Source: Hydrogenophaga sp.
Lineage (GTDB): Bacteria; Pseudomonadota; Gammaproteobacteria; Burkholderiales; Burkholderiaceae_C
Direction of reading: 5' to 3'
DNA length: 64,000 nt
Assembly (NCBI GenBank): GCA_011391495.1
Contig: JAABQK010000004.1
Span: 1 to 64,000, forward strand
Each line of letters begins with the position of its first letter. Position 1 is the stretch's first letter. A program made the translations under genes and the position numbers. Below the pieces are notes generated by a model. That model was given only the letters and a program-made list of their open reading frames with translations, did no database searches and was not told the DNA's origin. Positions 8,689 through 16,287 of this stretch are shown in pieces.

Positions 8689-9891
8689 ATGAAACAGGCC
8701 TTCATCTGCGATGCCATCCGCACCCCCTTTGGCCGCTATGGCGGCGCACTCTCCAGTGTGCGAGCCGACGATCTCGGCGCGATCCCGCTCAAGGCGCTGA
8801 TGGCACGCAACCCGGCTGTCGACTGGGAAGCCATCACCGACGTGCTGTTCGGCTGCGCCAACCAGGCCGGTGAGGACAACCGCAACGTCGCCCGCATGAG
8901 CAGCCTGCTCGCTGGCCTGCCGCTGGGCGTGCCCGGCGGCACCATCAACCGCCTGTGCGGGTCGGGCATGGATGCTGTCGGCACAGCAGCGCGGGCCATC
9001 AAAGCCGGCGAAGCCGGTCTGATGATCGCCGGCGGCGTGGAAAGCATGAGCCGCGCACCCTTCGTCATGCCCAAAGCCGAATCTGCGTTCAGCCGCGCCA
9101 ACGCCGTCTACGACACCACCATCGGCTGGCGCTTCGTCAACAAGCTGATGAAGGAGCGGTACGGAGTGGATTCCATGCCCGAGACGGCGGAGAACGTGGC
9201 GACGGACTTCAAGATCGAGCGCGAAGCGCAGGATCGCATGGCCCTGGCCAGCCAGATGAAGGCCGTGGCGGCACAGCGAGCAGGCCACCTGGCGCGGGAA
9301 ATCTGCCCGGTGAGCATCCTGCCGAAGAAGGGGGACGCCATCGTGGTGGACACCGACGAACACCCGCGCGAGACCAGCCTGGAAGCGCTGGCCAGACTCA
9401 AGGGCGTGGTGCGGCCGGACGGTACCGTGACCGCCGGTAACGCCAGCGGCGTGAACGATGGCGCCTGTGCCCTGCTGCTGGCCGATGAGGCCACGGCCGC
9501 GAAGAACGGCCTGACCCCCAAGGCACGCATCGTCGGCATGGCCACGGCCGGTGTGGCGCCGCGCATCATGGGCATCGGCCCGGCGCCGGCCACACAGAAG
9601 GTGCTGTCGCTCACCGGCCTGACGCTCGAACAGCTGGACGTGATCGAACTCAATGAAGCATTTGCCGCACAAGGGCTGGCCGTGCTGCGCACGCTGGGTC
9701 TGAAGGACGACGATGAGCGTGTCAACGCGTGGGGCGGCGCGATAGCCCTGGGTCATCCGCTCGGAGCCAGTGGTGCGCGCCTGACCACCACGGCGGTGAA
9801 CCGCCTGCATGCCACCGGCGGACGCTACGCGTTGTGCACCATGTGCATCGGGGTGGGGCAGGGCATTGCGCTCATCATCGAGCGCGTCTGA
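8689..9891 (+). CDS. pcaF: Acetyl-CoA acyltransferase, 3-oxoadipyl-CoA thiolase type
   Basis: A 400-residue thiolase. It is closest in style to PcaF/PaaJ, which cleaves 3-oxoadipyl-CoA to succinyl-CoA and acetyl-CoA at the end of the beta-ketoadipate or phenylacetate route. Seen: the nucleophile C90 in NRLCGSG, the NEAFAAQ motif, GGAIALGHPLGASGAR with the catalytic histidine, and CTMCIGVGQG with the second catalytic cysteine near the C-terminus. Length is typical. No other aromatic-pathway gene adjoins it, so the exact substrate is uncertain; a general beta-ketothiolase is the alternative. An AATTTCTGGAGAC ribosome site precedes the ATG. Confidence 0.85.
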   Translation: MKQAFICDAIRTPFGRYGGALSSVRADDLGAIPLKALMARNPAVDWEAITDVLFGCANQAGEDNRNVARMSSLLAGLPLGVPGGTINRLCGSGMDAVGTAARAIKAGEAGLMIAGGVESMSRAPFVMPKAESAFSRANAVYDTTIGWRFVNKLMKERYGVDSMPETAENVATDFKIEREAQDRMALASQMKAVAAQRAGHLAREICPVSILPKKGDAIVVDTDEHPRETSLEALARLKGVVRPDGTVTAGNASGVNDGACALLLADEATAAKNGLTPKARIVGMATAGVAPRIMGIGPAPATQKVLSLTGLTLEQLDVIELNEAFAAQGLAVLRTLGLKDDDERVNAWGGAIALGHPLGASGARLTTTAVNRLHATGGRYALCTMCIGVGQGIALIIERV

Positions 9892-9944
9892 GGGTCGACG
9901 TCACGGGAGGGCCGCGAGCCGCGCAGCGGCGGGACATGGGGGCC

Positions 9945-10583
9945 TCATGTCCTCCAGGCTGGCAGCTGCCAGTTGCGCCACAAGGCCAGGCCCCGCAGTC
10001 CGGCCGTGACGGTCACGCAGGCGATCAGCGCCAGCCACCCAGGTGCGTCGGCCTGCCACAAGCCCACATAGACCCAGCCGCCCGCAAATGCGCACACGGC
10101 ATACGGCCGGTGATCGTGAAACGCTGTCGGGATTTCATTGCACACCACGTCGCGCAGCACGCCACCGAACACGCCGGTGATCAGGCCCATGAGCACGGCC
10201 ACCAGCGCCGGCAGTTCCAGCAGCAGGGCCTGATGGACCCCGGTGGCGGTGAACAGGCCCAGTCCCATTGCGTCGGGCCACTGGATGGCTTTCTCGGTCA
10301 GGTCAAAATGGCGGTGGCGCAGAAAGAGCATGGCCAGCACGCACAGCGCCAGCACCCCCCACAACATCTCCACATGACGCACCCAGAAAAAGGGCCGCTG
10401 GTCCAGCAGCAGGTCGCGCAGCGTGCCGCCGCCAAACGCGGTGAGAAAGCCCACCACGCAGACCCCCACCGCATCCAGCCGCTTGCGGGCGGCTTCCATG
10501 ATGCCGGCCAGGGCGAACGCGGCGGTAGCAGCCAGCTCCACCAGCAGGCGCAGGGTTTCGCCCCAGAATTGAACGTTTTGCAT
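9945..10583 (-). CDS. TRIC-family (UPF0126) membrane protein
   Basis: A 212-residue integral membrane protein with about seven hydrophobic segments. It has an internal duplication, each half carrying a GGGTLRD or GGVLRD signature (about residues 51-57 and 140-145), typical of prokaryotic trimeric intracellular cation channels (UPF0126, YadS/YicG). It is predicted to conduct monovalent cations across the inner membrane; transport of small organic molecules has also been suggested for relatives. It is divergent from the TSUP gene with only 29 bp between starts, so the promoters must overlap. Confidence 0.85.
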   Translation of the reverse strand: MQNVQFWGETLRLLVELAATAAFALAGIMEAARKRLDAVGVCVVGFLTAFGGGTLRDLLLDQRPFFWVRHVEMLWGVLALCVLAMLFLRHRHFDLTEKAIQWPDAMGLGLFTATGVHQALLLELPALVAVLMGLITGVFGGVLRDVVCNEIPTAFHDHRPYAVCAFAGGWVYVGLWQADAPGWLALIACVTVTAGLRGLALWRNWQLPAWRT

Positions 10584-10612
10584 CGAGCCGATTGTCGCTT
10601 GCCGGTGATGTC

Positions 10613-11362
10613 ATGACCCTGATCACCGATCCGTATTTCTATGCCGTGGCGATCCCTGCGGTGTTGTTGCTGGGGGTGAGCAAGAGCGGGTTTGGCGCCG
10701 GCTTTGGTTCGCTGGCGGTGCCGATGATGGCGCTGGCGGTCAGCGTGCCGCAAGCGGCGGCCATCCTGATGCCGGTGCTGCTCGTCATGGATCTGCTGGG
10801 CATGGCGGCGTTTCGCAAAAACGTGGACCGCAGCCTGCTGCGGTTTCTGCTGCCTTTTGGCCTGCTGGGCATCGGGGTCGGGGCGTTCCTGTTCAAGGTG
10901 CTGGATCCGCGTGTGGTGGCGGGCATCGTCGGCGCATTCACCCTGCTCTTTCTGGCGCAGCGGCTACTCTTTCCGCCGCGACCCGACAGCTCGCCGCCGC
11001 CGACATGGCTTGGTGCCCTGCTGACCGCCACGTCAGGGTTCACCAGCTTCATCGCCCACGCCGGTGGTCCGCCGATCAACGCCTATGTGATCCCGCTCCG
11101 GCTGTCGCCACTGCTGTTCACGGGCACCCTGGCGTTTTTCTTTTTCTTCATCAACATGGCGAAGTGGATTCCTTATGCCTGGCTGGGCCTGCTGGATGGA
11201 CGCAACATGCTGACCTCGCTGGCGCTGCTGCCGTTTGCACCCGTTGGTGTCTGGGTGGGGGTTCGCATTGCGCACCGCATCAACCCGGTCCTGTTTTACC
11301 GGCTGATCTATACCGGCATGTTCCTCACGGGCGTCAAGCTGCTGTGGGATGCCTGGCGCTGA
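10613..11362 (+). CDS. TSUP-family sulfite/organosulfonate exporter (TauE/SafE)
   Basis: A 249-residue membrane protein with about eight helices. It shows the TauE/SafE signature GVSKSGFGAGFGSL near residues 20-34 and a second half-motif TSGFTSFIAHAGGPPINAY around 140-160. The family exports sulfite, sulfonates or related C2 compounds; the substrate here is not evident. I place the start at the ATG 10613; a TTG seven codons upstream is also open. Confidence 0.85.
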   Translation: MTLITDPYFYAVAIPAVLLLGVSKSGFGAGFGSLAVPMMALAVSVPQAAAILMPVLLVMDLLGMAAFRKNVDRSLLRFLLPFGLLGIGVGAFLFKVLDPRVVAGIVGAFTLLFLAQRLLFPPRPDSSPPPTWLGALLTATSGFTSFIAHAGGPPINAYVIPLRLSPLLFTGTLAFFFFFINMAKWIPYAWLGLLDGRNMLTSLALLPFAPVGVWVGVRIAHRINPVLFYRLIYTGMFLTGVKLLWDAWR

Positions 11363-11413
11363 TGGACTGCCGATACCATAGGGCATGTTTTTCCAGTCAG
11401 CGAGGAGCTCGAT

Positions 11414-12031
11414 ATGCCGGTGGTGGTGGTTGCGAATCCCAAGGGCGGCGTGGGCAAGTCCACGCTCTCGACCAACGTGGCCGGGTATTTCGCCAGCCAG
11501 GGCCATGCGGTCATGCTGGGCGATGCCGATCGTCAGCAGTCGTCTGCGCTCTGGCTCAAACTGCGGCCCGCGGCAGCCCGTCCGATCCAGACCTGGGACG
11601 TGTCCCATGACCTGATCGCCCGTCCGCCGCGAGACACCACCCATGTGGTGCTGGACACACCCGCAGGCCTGCATGGCTGGCGTTTCAAGGATGTGCTCAA
11701 GCTGGCTGACAAAGTGCTGGTGCCCCTGCAGCCCAGCATTTTTGACATCTACGCCACCCGCGCCTTTCTCGACGAGCTGGCCGAGTCGCGGCACGCCGAG
11801 AAGCTGCAGATCGGCCTGGTGGGCATGCGCGTGGACGCACGCACCATCGCGGCCGACAAGCTGCACGAGTTTGTGGGCGGCCTGGGTCTGCCGGTGCTGG
11901 GCTACCTGCGTGACACGCAAAACTACATCCACCTCGCCGCGCGTGGTCTCACCCTGTTCGATGTGGCACCCAGCCGGGTCGAGAAGGACCTGCAGCAGTG
12001 GCAGGCGATCTGCCACTGGCTGGACAGCTGA
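11414..12031 (+). CDS. Orphan ParA-family ATPase
   Basis: A 205-residue deviant-Walker ATPase of the ParA/MinD superfamily. The signature KGGVGKST is at residues 10-17, and TPAGLH is the Walker B-like region (DTPAG). No parB or plasmid gene is next to it, so it is an orphan; short ParA proteins of this kind position cargo or chemoreceptor complexes in some bacteria. It follows the TSUP gene by 51 bp on the same strand. Its cargo is unknown. Confidence 0.85.
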   Translation: MPVVVVANPKGGVGKSTLSTNVAGYFASQGHAVMLGDADRQQSSALWLKLRPAAARPIQTWDVSHDLIARPPRDTTHVVLDTPAGLHGWRFKDVLKLADKVLVPLQPSIFDIYATRAFLDELAESRHAEKLQIGLVGMRVDARTIAADKLHEFVGGLGLPVLGYLRDTQNYIHLAARGLTLFDVAPSRVEKDLQQWQAICHWLDS

Positions 12032-12108
12032 AGGCATTGCATGGCCGATGGTCCGCATGTCGCGGTGCCGACATGCCATGGCCGAGCCTCTCGCTAGAGT
12101 CGGATGGC

Positions 12109-12564
12109 ATGAAAACCTTTGAAAATCTGGCCGAACTGGCCGCGTGCGTGGGCCAGGAGGTGGCTGTGAGCGACTGGCTCACCATCACCCAGGAACAGGT
12201 CGACCGCTTTGCCGAAGCCACGGGCGACCGGCAGTGGATTCACGTTGATGTGGAGAAGGCGCGCTCGGGGCCCTTCGGTGCGCCGATCGCTCACGGCTTT
12301 CTCACCCTGTCTCTGCTGCCGGTGTTCTTTGAATCCTCGTTCGAGATCCGACAGTCGCGCATGGGGGTGAACTACGGGCTCAACAAGGTGCGCTTCACGG
12401 CGCCTGTGCCCGTGGGCAGCCGCTTGCGTGCCCGCATGACGTTGCTGGCAGCCGATCCCATCGAACACGACGGACTGCAGACCACGTGGTCGGTTCTGGT
12501 GGAGCGGGAGGGCGCTGCCAAGCCCGTGTGCGTCGCCGAATCGCTGGTCAGGCAGTATCCCTGA
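12109..12564 (+). CDS. MaoC-family hydratase/dehydratase
   Basis: A 151-residue single hot-dog-fold MaoC-like protein, acting on (R)-3-hydroxyacyl-CoA/enoyl-CoA thioesters. The R-hydratase signature is clear around residues 30-64: ITQEQVDRFAEATGDRQWIHVD followed by GAPIAHGFLTLSL, with the catalytic aspartate/histidine pair (DRQWIH). Length is typical of PhaJ-like or MaoC single-domain proteins. It starts 77 bp after parA and ends at a hairpin. It could feed polyhydroxyalkanoate or beta-oxidation metabolism; the pathway is inferred. Confidence 0.85.
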   Translation: MKTFENLAELAACVGQEVAVSDWLTITQEQVDRFAEATGDRQWIHVDVEKARSGPFGAPIAHGFLTLSLLPVFFESSFEIRQSRMGVNYGLNKVRFTAPVPVGSRLRARMTLLAADPIEHDGLQTTWSVLVEREGAAKPVCVAESLVRQYP

Positions 12565-12570
12565 CGGCAA

Positions 12571-12590
12571 CCCGGGGCCGGAACCCCGGG
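12571..12590. terminator. GC-rich hairpin between convergent genes
   Basis: The inverted repeat CCCGGGG / CCCCGGG with a 6-nt loop starts 7 bp after the MaoC stop and 5 bp before the convergent small gene's stop. There is no long T-run, so termination efficiency is uncertain. Confidence 0.5.
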
Positions 12591-12594
12591 TCTC

Positions 12595-12888
12595 TCACTT
12601 GATGCGGATCAGCTGCTTGGGCTCGAGCCAGCCCTCGAACGAGGCCATCAGGTTGTTGATGCGCTCTGCGGCAACGGTCTGGTTGTGGCGCTGGGAGATC
12701 ATCTGATAGGCATCGTTGCGCAATAGCCAGAGCTCCTGAGGTGTCTGCGCATGGGTGATCTTGTTGCGCAGACGTTGCGACGGAAGGCTCTCGCAATCGT
12801 CGATACAGGCCAGCATGGCACTTCGGATGCACACGAGCTCTTTCAGGCTGGCTGTCTTCCTCGCGTGGGCACGCGGTTTAACCCGCAT
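12595..12888 (-). CDS. Hypothetical small basic protein
   Basis: A 97-residue (from ATG 12888) soluble protein that I do not recognise. It is basic at the N-terminus (MRVKPRAHARKTASLK), then helical, with a SLPSQRLRNKITHAQTPQELWLLRND segment and a C-terminal ASFEGWLEPKQLIRIK. A TTG at 12918 with a GGAG six bases upstream would add ten residues and may be the true start. The frame is open further up to 13086, but that part reads like intergenic DNA with A-rich runs. Neighbours give no functional clue. Confidence 0.55.
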   Translation of the reverse strand: MRVKPRAHARKTASLKELVCIRSAMLACIDDCESLPSQRLRNKITHAQTPQELWLLRNDAYQMISQRHNQTVAAERINNLMASFEGWLEPKQLIRIK

Positions 12889-13066
12889 CCCGATTAGGCG
12901 GGCGATGGTGGCAATCAAGGGGATCTCCAGGCAGCCGGATAGGCCGCTTCTATGTATGTGCTGGCCGAAGCTTGTGACGGGCAGCGAGCGAAAAAAGTAA
13001 AAAAAATTATGCGTTGTGGCACCGGGAATTTTTGGAGTGGGCGCACCAGTTGCAAGGTGAAATCTT

Positions 13067-13540
13067 TCACGCCAGCGTGGTTGCAAAACCCTGCTGACGC
13101 CAAGCCTCGAAAACGGTGACCGCCACCGCGTTGGAGAGGTTCAGGCTTCGTTGGCCGGGAATCATGGGCAGGCGAAGGCATTGGGGGCCGGGGAAGCAGT
13201 CACGCACCCCGGGCGACAGGCCTTGGGTTTCGGAGCCAAATACCAACCAGTCACCTGGCAGGAATGCGGTGTCGAACAGGTTGCGACTGCCACGCGTTGT
13301 CAGGGCAAACAGGCGCTGCAGGTCGGGTTTTTCGGTCTGTAGAAACCGGGGCCAGTCGGCATGGCGTCGCACATCGGCGTACTCGTGGTAGTCCAGCCCG
13401 GCTCTGCGCATCTGCTTGTCGTCCATCGAAAACCCGAGGGGTTCGATCAGGTGCAGCGTACAGCCCGTATTGGCGCTGAGACGGATCACGTTCCCGGTGT
13501 TGGGCGGTATCTCGGGCGCAACGAGAACGATGTGGAACAT
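13067..13540 (-). CDS. trmL: tRNA (cytidine(34)-2'-O)-methyltransferase TrmL
   Basis: A 157-residue SPOUT methyltransferase that 2'-O-methylates the wobble base of tRNA-Leu isoacceptors. The sequence has the family N-terminus MFHIVLVAPEIPPNTGNVIRL, the middle LVFGSETQGLS and the C-terminal knot motif RLPMIPGQRSLNLSNAVAVTVFE that binds SAM. Length is standard. A tRNA-Leu(CAA), a known substrate type for TrmL, lies in the same window at 29731-29815, but is not linked. Confidence 0.92.
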   Translation of the reverse strand: MFHIVLVAPEIPPNTGNVIRLSANTGCTLHLIEPLGFSMDDKQMRRAGLDYHEYADVRRHADWPRFLQTEKPDLQRLFALTTRGSRNLFDTAFLPGDWLVFGSETQGLSPGVRDCFPGPQCLRLPMIPGQRSLNLSNAVAVTVFEAWRQQGFATTLA

Positions 13541-13777
13541 GGTGCAGGGTGAGGCTCCGGAGTGGCAACCAGATGAACAATTGAGCGTGCCAGTGGACTG
13601 GCTTTTTCGCTCTCCCTGCCGGACGCGATGATACCGTTTGCATGCGTGGTTCCAGGCGCTCTTTCGCTTCTATTCCGTCTGCAGACCCACGGCATGCAGC
13701 CCCTGCACAACAGTGGGCTTCGATAAGCCGCTGCCACAGCCGTCAACAAGTTCTGCGATCGCCAGAGACACGGGACT

Positions 13778-14506
13778 TCAATGCGGAGGCGTGCGGGCAA
13801 ACACCAGGGCTGTCACGACTGCTGCACCCCCCTGCAGCAGCGCCTGGGCCGCGGCTTGCAGCGTGGATCCGGTGGTGGTCACGTCGTCGACCAGCAGGAC
13901 TCTGGATTGGGACAGGCGCGCTGCCGGATGAACGATGAACACCCCCTGCAGGTTGCGCATGCGCTGCTCCCGCGGAAGGCTGTGCTGATCCGGCGCATCC
14001 CCGATGCGGAGCAGGGCGTCGGCCAGTCCGGGGGGCGGGACAGATCCAGCGGCAGCTGACTGCCGGCGCAAGTCCTTCACCAGTTCCCAGGCCTGGTTGT
14101 AGCCCCGGCTGGCGAGACGAGCCGGGGTCAGTGGGACTGGAACCATGACATGGCATTGCTCCATCAGCGCCACGGTTTGTGGCACACCGAGCATCAGTTC
14201 CGCCATCGGTCCGGACCAGCCTGGCTCGCCGCGGAACTTGAATCGGGCGATCACGCTGTCCCAAGGGTATTCGTAGTCCACTGCGGCCACGCAGTGCTGC
14301 ACGGCAGAAGGGGTGGCACGGGTCTGGCATGTTCCGCACAGCCCATGATGGTCATGATCCAGACGGGCGGCGCAACCGGTGCATCTCGGCTGCAGGGGTG
14401 CAAAGCGCTGTGTGCAGACCGGGCACAAGGGTTGGGCTGGCCAGCGCCCGCACACCTGGCAGGTGCCCGACAGGTGCCGGGAGAGCTGGGTCAATGCCTT
14501 GAACAT
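13778..14506 (-). CDS. comF: ComF-family phosphoribosyltransferase-like protein
   Basis: A 242-residue ComF-like protein. The N-terminus has a double zinc-ribbon (CQVCGRWPAQPLCPVC and CTGCAARLDHDHHGLCGTC), the middle PVPLTPARLASRGYNQA, and the C-terminus the phosphoribosyltransferase motif VLLVDDVTTTGST. ComF proteins take part in DNA uptake during transformation in Gram-positives; in Proteobacteria the role is less clear. It is divergent from the BioC-like gene, as is common in Comamonadaceae. The 237-bp stretch between its stop and trmL shows nothing recognisable. Confidence 0.88.
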   Translation of the reverse strand: MFKALTQLSRHLSGTCQVCGRWPAQPLCPVCTQRFAPLQPRCTGCAARLDHDHHGLCGTCQTRATPSAVQHCVAAVDYEYPWDSVIARFKFRGEPGWSGPMAELMLGVPQTVALMEQCHVMVPVPLTPARLASRGYNQAWELVKDLRRQSAAAGSVPPPGLADALLRIGDAPDQHSLPREQRMRNLQGVFIVHPAARLSQSRVLLVDDVTTTGSTLQAAAQALLQGGAAVVTALVFARTPPH

Positions 14507-14608
14507 GTGGCCAATATACTGGCCGGGGTCCCTGATTGGGTGGGCTTGACAGACCTGTCACCGCGCACCGATCCAGTCCTGGCATCGCTCCATTCCCACG
14601 TATCGCCC

Positions 14609-15517
14609 TTGAAAACCGCTCCCGAATCTGAAGCCCCCGTTCCCGGACTGGATCCGATGGCCGTCCGGCACTGGCGTGAACTGCCCCGCATCCAGAGCCC
14701 TTGGTTACACGAGGAGGTGGCGTCGCGCATGGCCGAGCGCCTGCACTGGTTTCGCGACAAGCCGCTCAGCTGGTTGCATTGGGAGCCGTTGATGGGGGGC
14801 TTGCAGGCGCACCGCCAGTTGCGCGGCCTGCTGCCCGAATCCGCTTGTTTCATCGCTGCGCAACAGCTCACGCAAGCCCTGCAAGCCACGCATGAGCCCC
14901 CGCAGCGTTCGTGGAACCCCTTGCAGTGGGTGCGCGGCAAGATGGCTCTGGTCGCGCGCGAGGACACGCGTGTGGACATGCTCTGGGCCAACATGGCGTT
15001 GCACCTGGAGCCGCGCCCGCTCGCCCTGCTGCAGCGTTGGCACGGGCAAATCGCGACCAACGGCTTTCTGATGTTTTCCTGCCTTGGCCCGGATACGGTG
15101 CGCGAGTTGCGCGCGGTCTATGCCCAAGCGGGTTGGCCTGCACCTGCCCATACGTTCACCGACATGCACGACTGGGGGGACATGCTGGTGCAGAGTGGAT
15201 TTGCCGAGCCCGTGATGGACATGGAGCGCATCATGCTTTCGTACAGCAGTGCCCAGGCGCTGCTCAACGATCTGCGTGAACTCGGCCGCAACCTGAGTCT
15301 TGACCGCTTTCCTGCTGCGCGGTCCCGTGCCTGGCATGAGCAGTTGCGTCGAGCCATCGAGTCGGGTTTTCCGCGCACGGCCGATGGGCGACTGCTGTTG
15401 ACGGTGGAGGTGATTTACGGCCACGCCTTCAAGCCAGCTCCTCGGGTCCCGGTTAGCGCCACGTCTTCGCTGTCGGTTGACGACATGCGAGCCATGCTGC
15501 GGTCTGGCCGGCAGTGA
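14609..15517 (+). CDS. BioC-like methyltransferase-related protein without a recognisable SAM loop
   Basis: About 302 residues if started at the TTG 14609; an ATG at 14657 is the other choice. The C-terminal half looks like malonyl-ACP methyltransferase BioC: ANMALHLEPRPLALLQRWHGQIATNGFLMFSCLGPDTVREL, then the HTFTDMHDWGDMLVQSGFAEPVMDME segment. The expected glycine-rich SAM motif (of the VLDxGCGxG type) is missing; its place is taken by SWLHWEPLMGGLQAHRQLR. It is therefore either a non-catalytic relative or binds SAM unusually. No biotin genes are near. Divergent from comF; a TTGACA at 14547 could be a promoter element. Confidence 0.7.
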   Translation: MKTAPESEAPVPGLDPMAVRHWRELPRIQSPWLHEEVASRMAERLHWFRDKPLSWLHWEPLMGGLQAHRQLRGLLPESACFIAAQQLTQALQATHEPPQRSWNPLQWVRGKMALVAREDTRVDMLWANMALHLEPRPLALLQRWHGQIATNGFLMFSCLGPDTVRELRAVYAQAGWPAPAHTFTDMHDWGDMLVQSGFAEPVMDMERIMLSYSSAQALLNDLRELGRNLSLDRFPAARSRAWHEQLRRAIESGFPRTADGRLLLTVEVIYGHAFKPAPRVPVSATSSLSVDDMRAMLRSGRQ

Positions 15518-15622
15518 ACCAGGCTGGCAGCCTCTCTCCCTCCGCGGGCGGGAGTCATCGCTTCGTATTCCCGCCGGATGTGCTGTCCTTTTGAGGAAAG
15601 TGCCTCGCCTCGGCCGCTACAA

Positions 15623-15636
15623 TTGACATAAATCAA
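15623..15636. promoter_or_regulatory. FNR-type box TTGACATAAATCAA
   Basis: TTGAC-N4-ATCAA differs from the FNR consensus by one base in the left half-site and is accepted by FixK/Anr-type regulators. It lies in the 189-bp gap before the DUF2244 gene, with its centre about 77 bp before the ATG, a spacing compatible with activation. It shares the ATAA spacer with the box in front of coxB. Confidence 0.55.
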
Positions 15637-15706
15637 GGCTTCAAGGCGCCTGTCTGCTGTGCGTCTGCAACGATCCTTGGATCAATGGGTGTCCGACTGG
15701 CGGTGA

Positions 15707-16189
15707 ATGGTGTCTCAGACTGGCAACAACTTCCGATTGGCGACGGCTTCTTCCGATGGTCTGCGGTGGACTCTGCGGAGGAATTGCTCTGTCACGCCGG
15801 CACAACTCGCCATCAGCTTTGCCCTGTTGAGCGGCGTGTCGATGACGGTGGCAGTGTTCTTCTGGTTCCAAGGGGCGCTGTTGGTGTTGCCTTTTGCAGC
15901 CTTGGAATTGGCCGTGCTGGCGGCTTCATTCGTCGTGTACGCGCGCCACGCAACCGACGGTGAGCGCATCACGGTGCGGGGCGGGGAGCTTTTGGTGGAG
16001 TTTGAATCTGCGGGCAGTACGCGGCGTTGTGCCTTCGCGCGGGACTGGGTGCGAATCGAACCCAGTTCGGGGATCGGTTTGATTGAGGTCTGCGGGGGAG
16101 GGCAATCGGTGCAGGTGGGGCGGTATCTGAGAGCCGACCTTCGACCTGTACTGGCCAGAGAGATCCGGCAGGCCTTGCGTACGGGTTGA
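15707..16189 (+). CDS. DUF2244 membrane protein at head of cox locus
   Basis: A 160-residue protein of the DUF2244 family. It has two adjacent hydrophobic segments (about residues 36-78) flanked by a soluble C-terminal part with conserved RITVRGGELLVEF and DWVRIEPSSG. Genes of this family often precede cytochrome c oxidase genes in beta- and alphaproteobacteria. The role is unknown; oxidase assembly or regulation is a guess from context. The start at 15707 is tentative because its ribosome site is weak. coxB follows after 98 bp. Confidence 0.75.
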   Translation: MVSQTGNNFRLATASSDGLRWTLRRNCSVTPAQLAISFALLSGVSMTVAVFFWFQGALLVLPFAALELAVLAASFVVYARHATDGERITVRGGELLVEFESAGSTRRCAFARDWVRIEPSSGIGLIEVCGGGQSVQVGRYLRADLRPVLAREIRQALRTG

Positions 16190-16251
16190 AGGGGTACGGG
16201 GTTGGGTATTCCCTGAGTGGGCGGCCCAGTGAAAATTTGTTCTAATCGGCA

Positions 16252-16265
16252 TTGATATAAATCAA
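16252..16265. promoter_or_regulatory. FNR/Anr-type box TTGATATAAATCAA before coxB
   Basis: A perfect TTGAT-N4-ATCAA palindrome whose centre is about 30 bp upstream of the coxB GTG. That is too close to the start codon for standard FNR activation, so a bound regulator would more likely block transcription of the aerobic oxidase at low oxygen. The regulator itself was not found in the window; the Crp-family protein at 60147-60923 lacks FNR cysteines. Confidence 0.75.
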
Positions 16266-16287
16266 TACTTATATTTGAGGCGCAAAA

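Noticed and set aside
8611-9810. Long minus-strand extension of the DUF1841 frame through the thiolase gene
   Set aside because: The family N-terminus MFNPSQ is at 8610; the upstream part is antisense to the thiolase.
13541-13777. Small plus-strand frames between trmL and comF
   Set aside because: They run into comF on the opposite strand and have no ribosome sites or domains.
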